Shown: positions 52,044-59,480, counted from the stretch's first letter. The stretch is 64,000 nucleotides of DNA from Actinomyces dentalis DSM 19115 (GCF_000429225.1 NZ_AUBL01000015.1:1-64000); one strand, 5' to 3'. Numbers and translations are program-made. Notes: generated by a model not told the origin, from the letters alone.

Positions 52044-52561
52044 CCACCCGACGCATGGGGCACGGAATGGCCGTGTCCCCCGAGAAGGACCTGGAGCTCT
52101 TCGCCGGCATGGCCGCCCGCGGCCAGCGCCTGAGCGGCATCAGCGCGCCGGGCCTGTGGCTCTTCGAGCCCGCCGAGCCCGAGCAGGCGGTCTTCGCCGT
52201 CGACTACACCGACCGGGCCGACGAGGACTACCTCGCGCTCTTCGAGGCGGCCGGCTGGCACCGGGTCCTCGGCGTGGCGAACATGCAGATCTTCAAGGCC
52301 GCCCCCGGCACCCGGCCGATCCACACCGACCCGGGCGCCGAGGCCGAGGCGCTCGCGGCCCAGGCGGGGCGTCTCGGGCGCTGGGCGGCGGCGTGCCTGG
52401 CGGTCCTCGCCGTCGTCGCCCTGGTCTGCGCCCTGACCGACCCGCCCCGGTGGCTCACCGCCCTCGCGGTGATCGCCGCGGGCGTCCCCGCCGTGTACAC
52501 GGTCATCCCCTGGCTGGGAACGCGCTGGCGCCTGCACGTCCTGCGCGCCCCGCGCCGCTGA
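52040..52561 (+). CDS. DUF2812 membrane protein
   Basis: This 173-aa protein has a soluble N-terminal ~110 residues carrying the DUF2812 pattern (SPEKDLELFAGMAARG, WLFEPAEPEQAVFAVDY, YLALFEAAGWHRVLG, MQIFKAAPGT). Two membrane helices follow (~118-165). DUF2812 proteins are typically encoded next to PadR regulators. Start ATG 52040 overlaps the PadR stop and follows GGAGGAATC. Function unknown. Confidence 0.85.
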   Translation: MTTRRMGHGMAVSPEKDLELFAGMAARGQRLSGISAPGLWLFEPAEPEQAVFAVDYTDRADEDYLALFEAAGWHRVLGVANMQIFKAAPGTRPIHTDPGAEAEALAAQAGRLGRWAAACLAVLAVVALVCALTDPPRWLTALAVIAAGVPAVYTVIPWLGTRWRLHVLRAPRR

Positions 52562-52598
52562 ACCCCGCCCCGTCCCACCGAGAGAACCGGAGAAGATC

Positions 52599-52880
52599 AT
52601 GAGGACATCCTTCTGGGCCCGACTCGCCCGCAGTGCCGGCCGTGGCCGCCGCGACCCCCGGGCGGCGCTGCGCCAGGCCGGGTTCGCCGACGAGGAGCAG
52701 TCCACGCGCTGGCTCCACGAGGTCGTCGACGCCCGCGCCGACCGGCCCCTGGGCAAGCTGGAGAGGATCCGGGCCGTCCGCGCGGCGCGCCCCGACCTCA
52801 CTTTGAGCACCGCCGTCTACATCGTGGATCAGGCCGAGTCGCGGGAGGCGCGGGACGTGCGGGAGCCGCGGGAGGGCTGA
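52599..52880 (+). CDS. Small protein, third gene of the PadR operon
   Basis: This 93-aa basic N-terminus (SFWARLARSAGRGRRDPRAA) is followed by a helical region (ALRQAGFADEEQSTRWLHEV, KLERIRAVRAARPDLTLSTA). CCGGAGAAGATC precedes ATG 52599. Its last 52 bp overlap the convergent lysG gene, where the peptide ends in Glu/Arg repeats. No family recognised. Close spacing (37 bp) implies co-expression with DUF2812. Confidence 0.6.
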   Translation: MRTSFWARLARSAGRGRRDPRAALRQAGFADEEQSTRWLHEVVDARADRPLGKLERIRAVRAARPDLTLSTAVYIVDQAESREARDVREPREG

Positions 52881-53752
52881 CGGCCCGACCCGAAGCTCTC
52901 GCGCACCGCATCGGTGAGCCGGTCCAGGCTCGCCGATGCGATCGACCAGCGGTGCCAGAACAGCTCGCGCTCCACCGTCGCCAGGCCGGGCACGGGCACC
53001 AGGTCCGGGTGGCCCGCCAGGCGGTCCTGGGGGAACACGCCCCAGCCCAGGCCCGCCTCGATCGCCGCCAGGAAGCCCGACGTCGTCGGCACGTGCGCCC
53101 GGGGCGGCGGGACGGGCAGCCCCGCCGCGCGCAGGGCGAGGTCCTGCAGGTCGTCGTCGGCGTCGAATCGCAGCATCGGCAGCTCGGCGACCGAGCCCGT
53201 CCCCGGGCCGGTGAGGAGCGAGGCGGCGACGACGGGCGCGTAGGTCATCGCGCCCAGCCGCTCCACCCGGCAGCCGGCCACCCGGGTGGGGGCCGCGGAG
53301 ATCGCGGCCATGACCCGGCCCGAGCGCAGCAGCTCCTCGGTGCGGGTCTCGTCGACCGCGTACAGGCGCAGCCGGCAGGGCCAGCCGGCGGCCCGGCGCA
53401 GGACCCCCGTGAACCAGGTGTCCAGGGAGTCGACGTTGACCGCCACGGTCAGCTCGACGGCGCCGGCCCCGCCCGCGCCTGCGGCGGGCGCCGCCCCGGA
53501 CGCCGGGGCGAGTTCGGCGGCCATCTCCCGGGCCAGGAGGGCCTGCGCCCGGGCGTAGCGCAGGACGACGGCGCCGTCGTCGGTCATGGCGCAGGGCGTC
53601 GTGCGCTGCACGAGGATCCGTCCGAGCGCCGACTCCAGGGCGCGGATGCGCTGGCTCGCCGCGGAGGGCGAGATGCCCAGGCGCGCGGCGGCGGCCTCGA
53701 AGGTGCCGGTCTCGGCGATGGCCTCCAGGGTGGCGAGTTGGTCGGGGTGCAT
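52829..53752 (-). CDS. lysG: LysR-family regulator, LysG/ArgP type
   Basis: This 307-aa protein's N-terminal helix-turn-helix is MHPDQLATLEAIAETGTFEA, AAARLGISPSAASQRIRALE, characteristic of the LysG/ArgP/IciA subgroup. The periplasmic-binding-like co-inducer domain follows. A Ala/Gly/Pro-rich insertion (~88-105) lies between them. In corynebacteria LysG activates lysE in response to lysine or arginine. It is divergent from lysE with ~70 bp between starts. ATG 53752 is used; a GTG 15 nt upstream would lie inside the operator dyad. Confidence 0.9.
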   Translation of the reverse strand: MHPDQLATLEAIAETGTFEAAAARLGISPSAASQRIRALESALGRILVQRTTPCAMTDDGAVVLRYARAQALLAREMAAELAPASGAAPAAGAGGAGAVELTVAVNVDSLDTWFTGVLRRAAGWPCRLRLYAVDETRTEELLRSGRVMAAISAAPTRVAGCRVERLGAMTYAPVVAASLLTGPGTGSVAELPMLRFDADDDLQDLALRAAGLPVPPPRAHVPTTSGFLAAIEAGLGWGVFPQDRLAGHPDLVPVPGLATVERELFWHRWSIASASLDRLTDAVRESFGSGRQPSRGSRTSRASRDSA

Positions 53753-53761
53753 GAAGGGCTG

Positions 53762-53776
53762 CTTCACATATTGAAG
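53762..53776. promoter_or_regulatory. Candidate LysG operator
   Basis: CTTCA-CATAT-TGAAG is a 15-bp dyad in the lysG-lysE gap, of the T-N11-A class bound by LysR regulators. It lies just upstream of lysG and ~50 bp before lysE. Confidence 0.55.
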
Positions 53777-53822
53777 AATAATGCGCTGGGCTTCACACCG
53801 GGGCGACCCTAGGCTCGCGATC

Positions 53823-54452
53823 GTGATGACAACAGCGTTCGCAACCGCCCTGGCGGGCCCGGCCTCCGCCCTGACCGGCTTCGGCACAGGGTTCGGATTC
53901 ATCGTCGCCATCGGCCCCCAGAACGCCTGGGTGCTGCGCCAGGGCGTGCGGCGCGAGCACATCGGGCTCGTCATCGCCATCTGCGCGCTGAGCGACCTGA
54001 TCCTCATCGCCACCGGCACCGGCTCGATCGGCGTGCTGGCCGGCGCGGCCCCCTGGGCGCTGGAGGCGCTGCGCTGGGGCGGAGTGGCCTACCTGTTCGC
54101 CTTCGCCCTGTCCTCGTTCCGCTCGGCGCTGCGGCCCGGGGCGCTGGGGGAGGCGACGGCGCGCCCGGCCGCCTCGGTGGCGGCCACGACGCTGGGGCTG
54201 ACCTGGCTCAACCCGCACGTCTACCTCGACACCGTGCTCATGCTCGGCACGGTGACGAACAACTTCGGCCCGACCCGCTGGTGGGCGGCGGCGGGCGCGT
54301 GCGCGACCTCCATCGTGTGGTTCACGGGGCTGGGGCTCGGGGCTCGGGCGCTGTCGGGGCCGCTGTCGAACCCGAGGACGTGGCGGGCGGTGGACGCGGT
54401 CGTCGGCTGCGTCATGGTGGGCGTGGCTGCGCGCCTGGCCCTGGGGGCGTGA
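53823..54452 (+). CDS. lysE: LysE-family basic amino acid exporter
   Basis: This 209-aa protein has six predicted helices. TGFGTGFGFIVAIGPQNAWV, then LRQGVRREHIGLVIAICALS and LNPHVYLDTVLMLG are LysE/ArgO signatures. It exports L-lysine and L-arginine to prevent toxic accumulation. TAGGCT (53810-53815) ends 7 nt before GTG 53823, and ATG follows immediately (53826), so either may start a leaderless message. Confidence 0.92.
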   Translation: MMTTAFATALAGPASALTGFGTGFGFIVAIGPQNAWVLRQGVRREHIGLVIAICALSDLILIATGTGSIGVLAGAAPWALEALRWGGVAYLFAFALSSFRSALRPGALGEATARPAASVAATTLGLTWLNPHVYLDTVLMLGTVTNNFGPTRWWAAAGACATSIVWFTGLGLGARALSGPLSNPRTWRAVDAVVGCVMVGVAARLALGA

Positions 54453-54559
54453 GGGGAGTGAGGGGAGCGCGGGGGAGAGTGCGCGGGGTGTGTGAGGGGC
54501 GGCCGGGCCGGTTGGCCGATTGGCCGGTCGGTCCGGCCGAGCTGACCGGGACAGCCGGG
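54453..54559. other. G-run-rich strand after lysE
   Basis: The first ~50 bp are purine-rich with at least five runs of four or more G (TGAGGGGAGTGAGGGGAGCG...), a possible G-quadruplex on the plus strand, directly after the lysE stop. It then becomes a GGCCGG-rich dyad region. No gene. Confidence 0.4.
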
Positions 54560-54642
54560 CTGCTGGAAGAAGAACGTTGATATTCCAGGCTTCAGCTCGC
54601 GGTCAATGATGTCCCGCAGCTCCTTTGTGGCAGATTTGGACA
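54560..54642 (-). mobile_element. Truncated, diverged copy of the 120-bp element
   Basis: The minus strand reads TGTCCAAATCTG(CC)ACAAAGG, then GCGAGCTGAAGCCTGGAATA and TCAACG. These match one terminus and the core of the elements at 14.0 and 63.6 kb. The other terminal repeat is missing. The flank beyond the surviving end (CGCTCCTGCCCGGGG on the plus strand) resembles the left flank of the 14-kb copy. Confidence 0.6.
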
Positions 54643-54681
54643 CGCTCCTGCCCGGGGCGGTCCCACACGTCCCATGCGTAT

Positions 54682-55060
54682 CAGTGAGTCTTTCTCACCG
54701 GAAAGATCCCGGGGCTGGCCGGGAACGGCGCGAGGGGGCGAGGCGATGTCGGGGTCGGGTCCGGGGTGTTGGGGCGGTGCCGCCAGGCTCGGATGTGCGG
54801 TATCGAGGCGACCCGGGTGGTGCTGCACATTCGATCGGGGTCGGTCGGCGGGGGATCGGCGGAATCATGCGGAAACGCCTCAGTGCTCAACGTTGTTGAA
54901 ATCCTCCCATGTGCAGAGCGGGCCCCTCTGCACATGGGAACCCATCCGCTGAAAACCGACGTTCTAGGAAAATCCCGGAATCGCGCGGAAAACCCGGAAT
55001 CGGTTCGTGGGGACGCTCCTCTCCGATGTGCAACACCCCCGCACGGACCGAGAAGAATTC
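54682..55060 (-). repeat. ~380-bp nested-palindrome element, copy B
   Basis: This is the inverted counterpart of 38243-38629. The central 35-bp palindrome (54905-54939) has one arm mismatch. GCGGAATCATGCGGAA (54859-54874) and a degenerate copy (54975-54990) flank it. The outer GTGCAACACC-type blocks and the terminal CAGTGAGTCTTTCTCACC are conserved. It lies ~110 bp left of the CRISPR array. Homologous inverted copies 16 kb apart could mediate inversion of the segment between them. Confidence 0.8.
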
Positions 55061-55172
55061 GACTCGCCCGAGAGGGAGCCCGCCAGGAGCCCGGCCCGTC
55101 CAAGCCCCGCGGGAGGTCGTCACCCCCCACCACACTCATCCCGGCCTCCGCACCGCCGTTCCCGGAGAGAAA

Positions 55173-55644
55173 GGCTCAATGCACCTACAGGTGCATGGTG
55201 TTCCCAGACACTCCAAAGAAGGGTCAGCCCATCAAATTGATGCCGTCTCAATGCGCCTACAGGTGCGTGGTGCTCCCTGACCGCCGAAAATAGCTCGCCT
55301 TGCAGGCTTTTACCAGCGTCTCAATGCACCTGCAGGTGCGTGGTGCTCCCTGACTTTAGCTACAAGGGTTCACCCAGCGCGTCAGGCTGGTCTCAATGCA
55401 CCTGCAGGTGCGTGGTGCTCCCTGACACGACGAGGACATCCTCGACGACGAGGAGGAGTGAGTCTCAATGCACCTACAGGTGCGTGGTGCTCCCTGACCC
55501 GGCTCCTGGGGGACTGCCGCCAAAAAGGCGGTTGGTCTCAATGCACCTACAGGTGCGTGGTGCTCCCTGACTGCTTTGAGCGAAAAAGATTCCTTAGGAG
55601 GAATCGTGTCTCAATGCACCTACAGGTGCGTGGTGCTCCCTGAC
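55173..55644 (-). CRISPR. Orphan CRISPR array, 7 repeats / 6 spacers
   Basis: The 37-bp repeats begin GTCTCAATGCACCT and end GTGCTCCCTGAC. They start at 55173, 55245, 55318, 55390, 55462, 55535 and 55608. Spacers are 35, 36, 35, 35, 36 and 36 nt. Repeats 3 and 4 have GCACCTGCAGGTGC (a perfect 14-bp palindrome); the others have ACCTACAGGT. The leftmost repeat has several mismatches, so the left is the old end. On the minus strand the repeat ends in ATTGAGAC, like the 5' handle of many type I/III crRNAs, so transcription is inferred right to left. No cas gene is in the window. Confidence 0.95.
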
Positions 55645-55900
55645 CCCTGCCCTCGGGAGCGGCGGTATGACGCCACTTCGAGGGCCCGGAGCGCCACCGG
55701 CCCCGGGAGCACCCCTCCGGACCGGCCAGCACCGGGCCCAGAGTAGCACATAGTGGCGGAATCACGCCAAGCGCCACCGACGGCCCTTCGAGCCCTCCGC
55801 GCGCCAACTTCTGACGAAGTCATGCGGAAAGGTCGGCGTTGAAACGCCTTACTGCAAACGTGCAACATGACACCCCGTTCACTATACCGCCCCACCAGCC
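55645..55900 (-). promoter_or_regulatory. Putative CRISPR leader
   Basis: This region lies upstream of the inferred first repeat (reading minus). It contains TATAGT (rc of 55889-55894) as a possible -10, and GGCGTTTCAACGCC with TTTCCGCATGACTTCG. The latter echo the TTTCAAC...TTTCCGCATGATTCCG part of the structured repeats. It is more AT-rich toward 55850-55900. No protein is supported here or up to 56298. Confidence 0.45.
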
Positions 55901-56298
55901 ACAGCAGCACCTCCAGCACCAGCCGGTCCGACCCCGACCGACTCCGCCGAGGGCCTTCCGCACCCGACCGAGTCTGCCGAGACCGCCCCGCGCCCGACCA
56001 GGACGACCCCGACCCCCGGCCATTCCGGCGGCCTCGGATAAGACCGTCGTCGGATATTCCGCGCGCCCGGGAAGATCATTCTACGGGATTCTGCGGACGT
56101 CTGGACTGATTTTCGAGGAACCGCCCTCTGTGCAACGACCAATTCCGGTGTGCGCGCATGCGTGGAAACACGACGCGGCGAGAATCTTTCCGCCAGAAGA
56201 ATCCGGGCCGTCGAGGCGCCACTTCTGATGAGAGAGACGCCGTTTCCAATGAGGGGGGATCAATAATCTCGGTGAGTGTCACTCTTTTCAATTCGCCT
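55901..56298. other. Gene-free interval right of the CRISPR leader
   Basis: Cytosine-rich sequence with GACCGAGTC-type short repeats gives way after 56050 to DNA of lower GC. An 11-bp direct repeat TTCAATTCGCC (56287-56308) spans the stop of the next gene. A 129-codon Pro/Arg-rich plus-strand frame is present but has no credible start or homology. Confidence 0.5.
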
Positions 56299-57177
56299 TC
56301 AATTCGCCCTGCGCAGCGCGCGCAGGCCGACGGAGATCATGATCCGCAGCAGGAGCGGATTCCACACCCGGGTGACCCGGGTGACGGTCTGCTTGGGCAT
56401 GCGGCGCAGAACGGCGACGATGCGCCCCGTCTCGCCCCGCTCGGGCGCGAGTGGGGGAGTCCTGATCAGCGGCTCCACCGATGAGAACAGTTCCGAGGCA
56501 CGCCCGAAGAACTCCTCGTTTGGCAGCTCGCGCCACGAACTCTCCCGGTGGGCCTCCCCGAGCATGGCCAGGGCCGAATCCAGCCCCGGGCGCGACAGCC
56601 CCACCAGCTCCGGGCGGATCCTCTCCGCGTCGAGGCGTTCGAGGACCTCCGCGGCGAGCGGCAGGGCCGAGGTCGCCATGGCGTCGACGACGTCGTTGAC
56701 CTCGGCGCGCTCCTCAGGCGACATCTCGGGTACCCGCGGCCCCTCGGCGGGCGCCTCGGACGGGGCCTCGACCGGCGCATCCCCGGCGGCGGACCCGGCC
56801 CCGCCGCTGACGCTCTCCTGCTGGAGCGGCCGGTCCGGGCGGGGCTCTGCGAATCCGGCCCCGCCGACTTCGCCCTCGGAATCCTCCCCGTCGTCGGACG
56901 TCTCGGAGAAGGAGGAGAGCACGCCCAGCGCCTCGGCGCGCTCGAACGCGCGGCGCACCTCGACCAGGTTCCGGTACGCCGTCGGGCTCACCGCCAGCAC
57001 GGTGAGGAGCTCGTCGGCGGCCTGCCAGCGCAGCGCGCTCTCCTCGTCAGCGGCGTCCTTCCCGCCACCGGCCTGCGGGGCGGTCGCGTCGGGTTTGCTC
57101 ATTGGGGTCTCCTCGGGGGTGTGCTCGGGCGCGGGCTCGCTCCTCGGAGCCGCATCGGGCCTCCTCGGTCCGGACAT
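56299..57177 (-). CDS. Hypothetical acidic/helical protein with C-terminal basic hydrophobic segment
   Basis: This 292-aa protein has an acidic Pro/Glu/Ala-rich N-terminal third. A helical region (LRWQAADELLTVLAVSPTAY, NLVEVRRAFERAEALG), another acidic linker and a conserved-looking C-terminal helical domain follow (DVVDAMATSALPLAAEVLER; LGEAHRESSWRELPNEEFFG). It ends in a basic amphipathic segment (VWNPLLLRIMISVGLRALRR). Two in-frame ATGs (57177 and 57102) each have an identical GAGGAGACCCC site, so the shorter 267-aa form is equally likely. No family recognised. Confidence 0.65.
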   Translation of the reverse strand: MSGPRRPDAAPRSEPAPEHTPEETPMSKPDATAPQAGGGKDAADEESALRWQAADELLTVLAVSPTAYRNLVEVRRAFERAEALGVLSSFSETSDDGEDSEGEVGGAGFAEPRPDRPLQQESVSGGAGSAAGDAPVEAPSEAPAEGPRVPEMSPEERAEVNDVVDAMATSALPLAAEVLERLDAERIRPELVGLSRPGLDSALAMLGEAHRESSWRELPNEEFFGRASELFSSVEPLIRTPPLAPERGETGRIVAVLRRMPKQTVTRVTRVWNPLLLRIMISVGLRALRRAN

Positions 57178-57233
57178 CGGGGTCTCCTCGGGCGCGGGCT
57201 CGAACGTGGGCGGTCATTGCGGCCTCCCCGGCC

Positions 57234-57956
57234 TCAGGCCCCGGGAGCCGCCTCCGGGGGCAGGACGTCGGTCTGGGCGGGCAGGTCCGCCACGCCCACC
57301 GGGCAGGTCACCCCGTTGGGGCCGTGGTTGCAGTAGCCGCCCGGGTTCTTGTGCAGGTAGCCCTGGTGGTAGTCCTCCGCCAGGTAGAACGGCCCGCCGA
57401 AGTCGGCGTACAGCTCGTCGGCCGGCCCGATCGTCGTCACGCAGGTTCCCAGGCCCATGCGGGTCAGCTCGCCCTGGAACAGGTCGCGGATCCGGCGGGC
57501 CGCGGCCGCCTGCGCGGGCGTCGTCGTCCACACCGCCGAGCGGTACTGGGTGCCGATGTCGTTGCCGTGCCGGTTGAGGCGGGTCGAGTCGTGGTTCTCC
57601 CAGAAGGTGCGCAGCAGGGCCTCGCCGCCCGCGCCGACGACGGCGGGGTCGTAGACCACCCGCACCGTCTCGGCGTGGCCGGTGATCCCGGTGCACACCT
57701 CCTGGTAGGTGGGGTTGGGCGTCGTGCCGCCCATGTAGCCGACGGCGGTGACCACGACGCCGGGCCGGCGCCACAGGATGCGCTCCACGCCCCAGAAGCA
57801 GCCGCCGGCCAGGTGGAGCACCTCGGTGCCCCGCGGCCAGGGGCCGTTCAGCGGCGCGTGCAGGACGACGTGCTCGCCCGGGTCGGGCAGGATCGGGGCC
57901 TCCCGCCCGGGCAGGACGGTGGAGCGCGCGGGGCGCGTCGTCGGTCTGGAGCTCAT
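57234..57956 (-). CDS. msrA: Peptide-methionine (S)-S-oxide reductase MsrA
   Basis: This 240-aa enzyme repairs oxidised methionine. The active site is GGCFWGVERI (Cys ~52). YMGGTTPNPTYQEVCTGITG, FWENHDSTRLNRHGNDIGTQ and the C-terminal resolving region GGYCNHGPNG are present. An N-terminal ~45-residue extension has no signal peptide. TAGCGT ends 6 nt before ATG 57956 without a Shine-Dalgarno, pointing to a leaderless mRNA. It is 57 bp from the unknown gene downstream. Confidence 0.95.
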   Translation of the reverse strand: MSSRPTTRPARSTVLPGREAPILPDPGEHVVLHAPLNGPWPRGTEVLHLAGGCFWGVERILWRRPGVVVTAVGYMGGTTPNPTYQEVCTGITGHAETVRVVYDPAVVGAGGEALLRTFWENHDSTRLNRHGNDIGTQYRSAVWTTTPAQAAAARRIRDLFQGELTRMGLGTCVTTIGPADELYADFGGPFYLAEDYHQGYLHKNPGGYCNHGPNGVTCPVGVADLPAQTDVLPPEAAPGA

Positions 57957-58024
57957 GCGGACACGCTACCGCCCCGCGGCGCCGGGACGGGCCCGCGCTC
58001 CCGCCGGGGGCGGGCGACGGGGGC

Positions 58025-58513
58025 TCACAGGGTTGTGACGTCGAGGATCTCGGCTTCGATCTGCCTGCCGTTGGGGGCCGCATAGGTCACCGTCTCGCCG
58101 GCCTTGTGGCCCATGAGGGCCCTGCCCAGCGGGGCGTCGGGGGAGAACACCTTGACCCCCTCGGGCACGTCCGCGGTGATCTCCTGGCCGCCCAGGGCGA
58201 AGGCCTGCTCCTTGCCCGCGACTCTGGCCGTCACGATCGTCCCGGCGGAGACCGAGCCGTCGTCGGCCGCCTCGCCGATCTGGGCGTGCTCGAGCAGCTC
58301 GGTGAGCTGGGCGATCCGCGCCTCGTTGAGACCGGCCTCCTCGCGGGCGGCGTGGTAGCCGGCGTTCTCCCGCAGGTCGCCCTCCTGCCGGGCGGCCTCC
58401 ACGCGGGCGGCGATCTCCTTGCGGTCGGCCTCCTTGCGGCGGGCCAGCTCGGCGGTCAGGCGGTCGAAGGCCTCCTGCGTCAGCCAGGTGCTCGACGTGC
58501 TGCTCTCAGACAT
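58025..58513 (-). CDS. greA: Transcription elongation factor GreA
   Basis: This 162-aa protein rescues backtracked RNA polymerase. The N-terminal coiled coil carries the tip motif GDLRENAGYHAAREE with the catalytic acidic Asp and Glu. The C-terminal FKBP-like domain ends GRQIEAEILDVTTL. CGAGGAGAAGGAC precedes ATG 58513. Position upstream of hemolysin III and a cis-prenyltransferase matches other actinobacteria, though the mycothiol gene mca usually found between is absent. Confidence 0.96.
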   Translation of the reverse strand: MSESSTSSTWLTQEAFDRLTAELARRKEADRKEIAARVEAARQEGDLRENAGYHAAREEAGLNEARIAQLTELLEHAQIGEAADDGSVSAGTIVTARVAGKEQAFALGGQEITADVPEGVKVFSPDAPLGRALMGHKAGETVTYAAPNGRQIEAEILDVTTL

Positions 58514-58607
58514 GTCCTTCTCCTCGGGTCGGTGCCGGACGTACAGAGACGTATGAACGGCGAGTCTATCGTCGCGCCTGGAGACTTCCTGTGAAAGAGT
58601 TTCGCGC

Positions 58608-59378
58608 TCAGCCCAGCACGGCGAGGTAGCAGGCGGTGCACTGGCAGGCCCAGGCGGCCACGGTGCACGTGTGGAAGATCTCGTGGAAGCCGAACCAGTG
58701 CGGATCCGGGTCGGGCCAGCGGCGCGCGTAGACGGCGCCGCCCACGGTGTAGACCACGCCGCCCGAGACGAGCAGCCACACGATCGCGGGCCCGCCGGTC
58801 ATCCAGAACTGGGGCAGGAACCAGATCGCCACCCACCCCAGGAGGATGTAGAACAGGGTCGTCAGCCACCTCGGCGCGCTCCGCCAGGCCAGGGACGTGA
58901 TGATCCCGGCCAGCGCCCCGCCCCAGACGATCCCCAGGACGAGCAGCGTCATGCCCCGGTCGAGCAGGGCCACGGACAGGGGCGTGTAGGTGCCGGCGAT
59001 GAGCAGGTAGATATTGGCGTGGTCGACGCGCTGGAGGACGGCGGACACGCGTCGGGGCCAGTGGCCGTAGGAGATGTGGTAGACGCCCGAGTTGGCGAAC
59101 AGGAACAGGGAGCAGGCCAGGTAGGCCGCGCAGGCCCAGGTCAGCGCCGGTCCCGGGGCGAGGACGGTCAGGACGATGCAGGCCGCCAGGGCCAGGGGCG
59201 CGGTGAATGCGTGGATCCACCCGCGCAGGCGCGGCTTGACGGCGCGGATGGCGCCCCCGGCGGCGTCCTTGACGGCGTCGGTGACCGTGCCGATGGCTCC
59301 CGACGACAGCGACTGGATCTTCTCGGGCGTGCGACTCCCGCGCTCGGCGCCGGGGCGCTGCTCGATCCGAACGGCCAT
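58608..59378 (-). CDS. Hemolysin III family membrane protein (PAQR)
   Basis: This 256-aa protein has seven predicted helices after a ~60-residue cytoplasmic N-terminus. The family residues are in FANSGVYHISYGHWP, RRVSAVLQRVDHANIYLLIA, GTYTP and FHEIFHTCT, with the His/Asp/His set that binds zinc in PAQR proteins. GGGGGAGTC precedes ATG 59378. The family may be a membrane hydrolase (ceramidase-like) in other organisms; its bacterial role is unknown. It is divergent from uppS. Confidence 0.93.
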   Translation of the reverse strand: MAVRIEQRPGAERGSRTPEKIQSLSSGAIGTVTDAVKDAAGGAIRAVKPRLRGWIHAFTAPLALAACIVLTVLAPGPALTWACAAYLACSLFLFANSGVYHISYGHWPRRVSAVLQRVDHANIYLLIAGTYTPLSVALLDRGMTLLVLGIVWGGALAGIITSLAWRSAPRWLTTLFYILLGWVAIWFLPQFWMTGGPAIVWLLVSGGVVYTVGGAVYARRWPDPDPHWFGFHEIFHTCTVAAWACQCTACYLAVLG

Positions 59379-59448
59379 GACTCCCCCTTGTTCATTGTGC
59401 GGCGGTCGTGCCCGGTGGTGAGCCGGGTGCAGGGCGCCGCCTCCAACT

Positions 59449-59480
59449 TACGGTTCCGTAGGTTACGCGACCGTAGGTTA
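59449..59480. promoter_or_regulatory. Candidate operator between hlyIII and uppS
   Basis: The dyad TACGG-TT-CCGTA (59449-59460) overlaps two direct copies of CCGTAGGTTA (59456-59465 and 59471-59480; 15-bp period). Such an arrangement suits a dimeric regulator. It lies 71 bp upstream of hlyIII and ~200 bp before the uppS start. Confidence 0.5.

Noticed and set aside
55173-55644. Coding repeats (MHLQVRGAP, CTYRCVVLPD) in the array
   Set aside because: These are CRISPR repeats translated; regular 37-bp repeats with unique 35-36-nt spacers define a CRISPR array.
55839-56228. 129-codon Pro/Arg-rich frame right of the CRISPR array
   Set aside because: No ribosome binding site, cytosine-rich low-complexity sequence, and its start lies in the putative leader.
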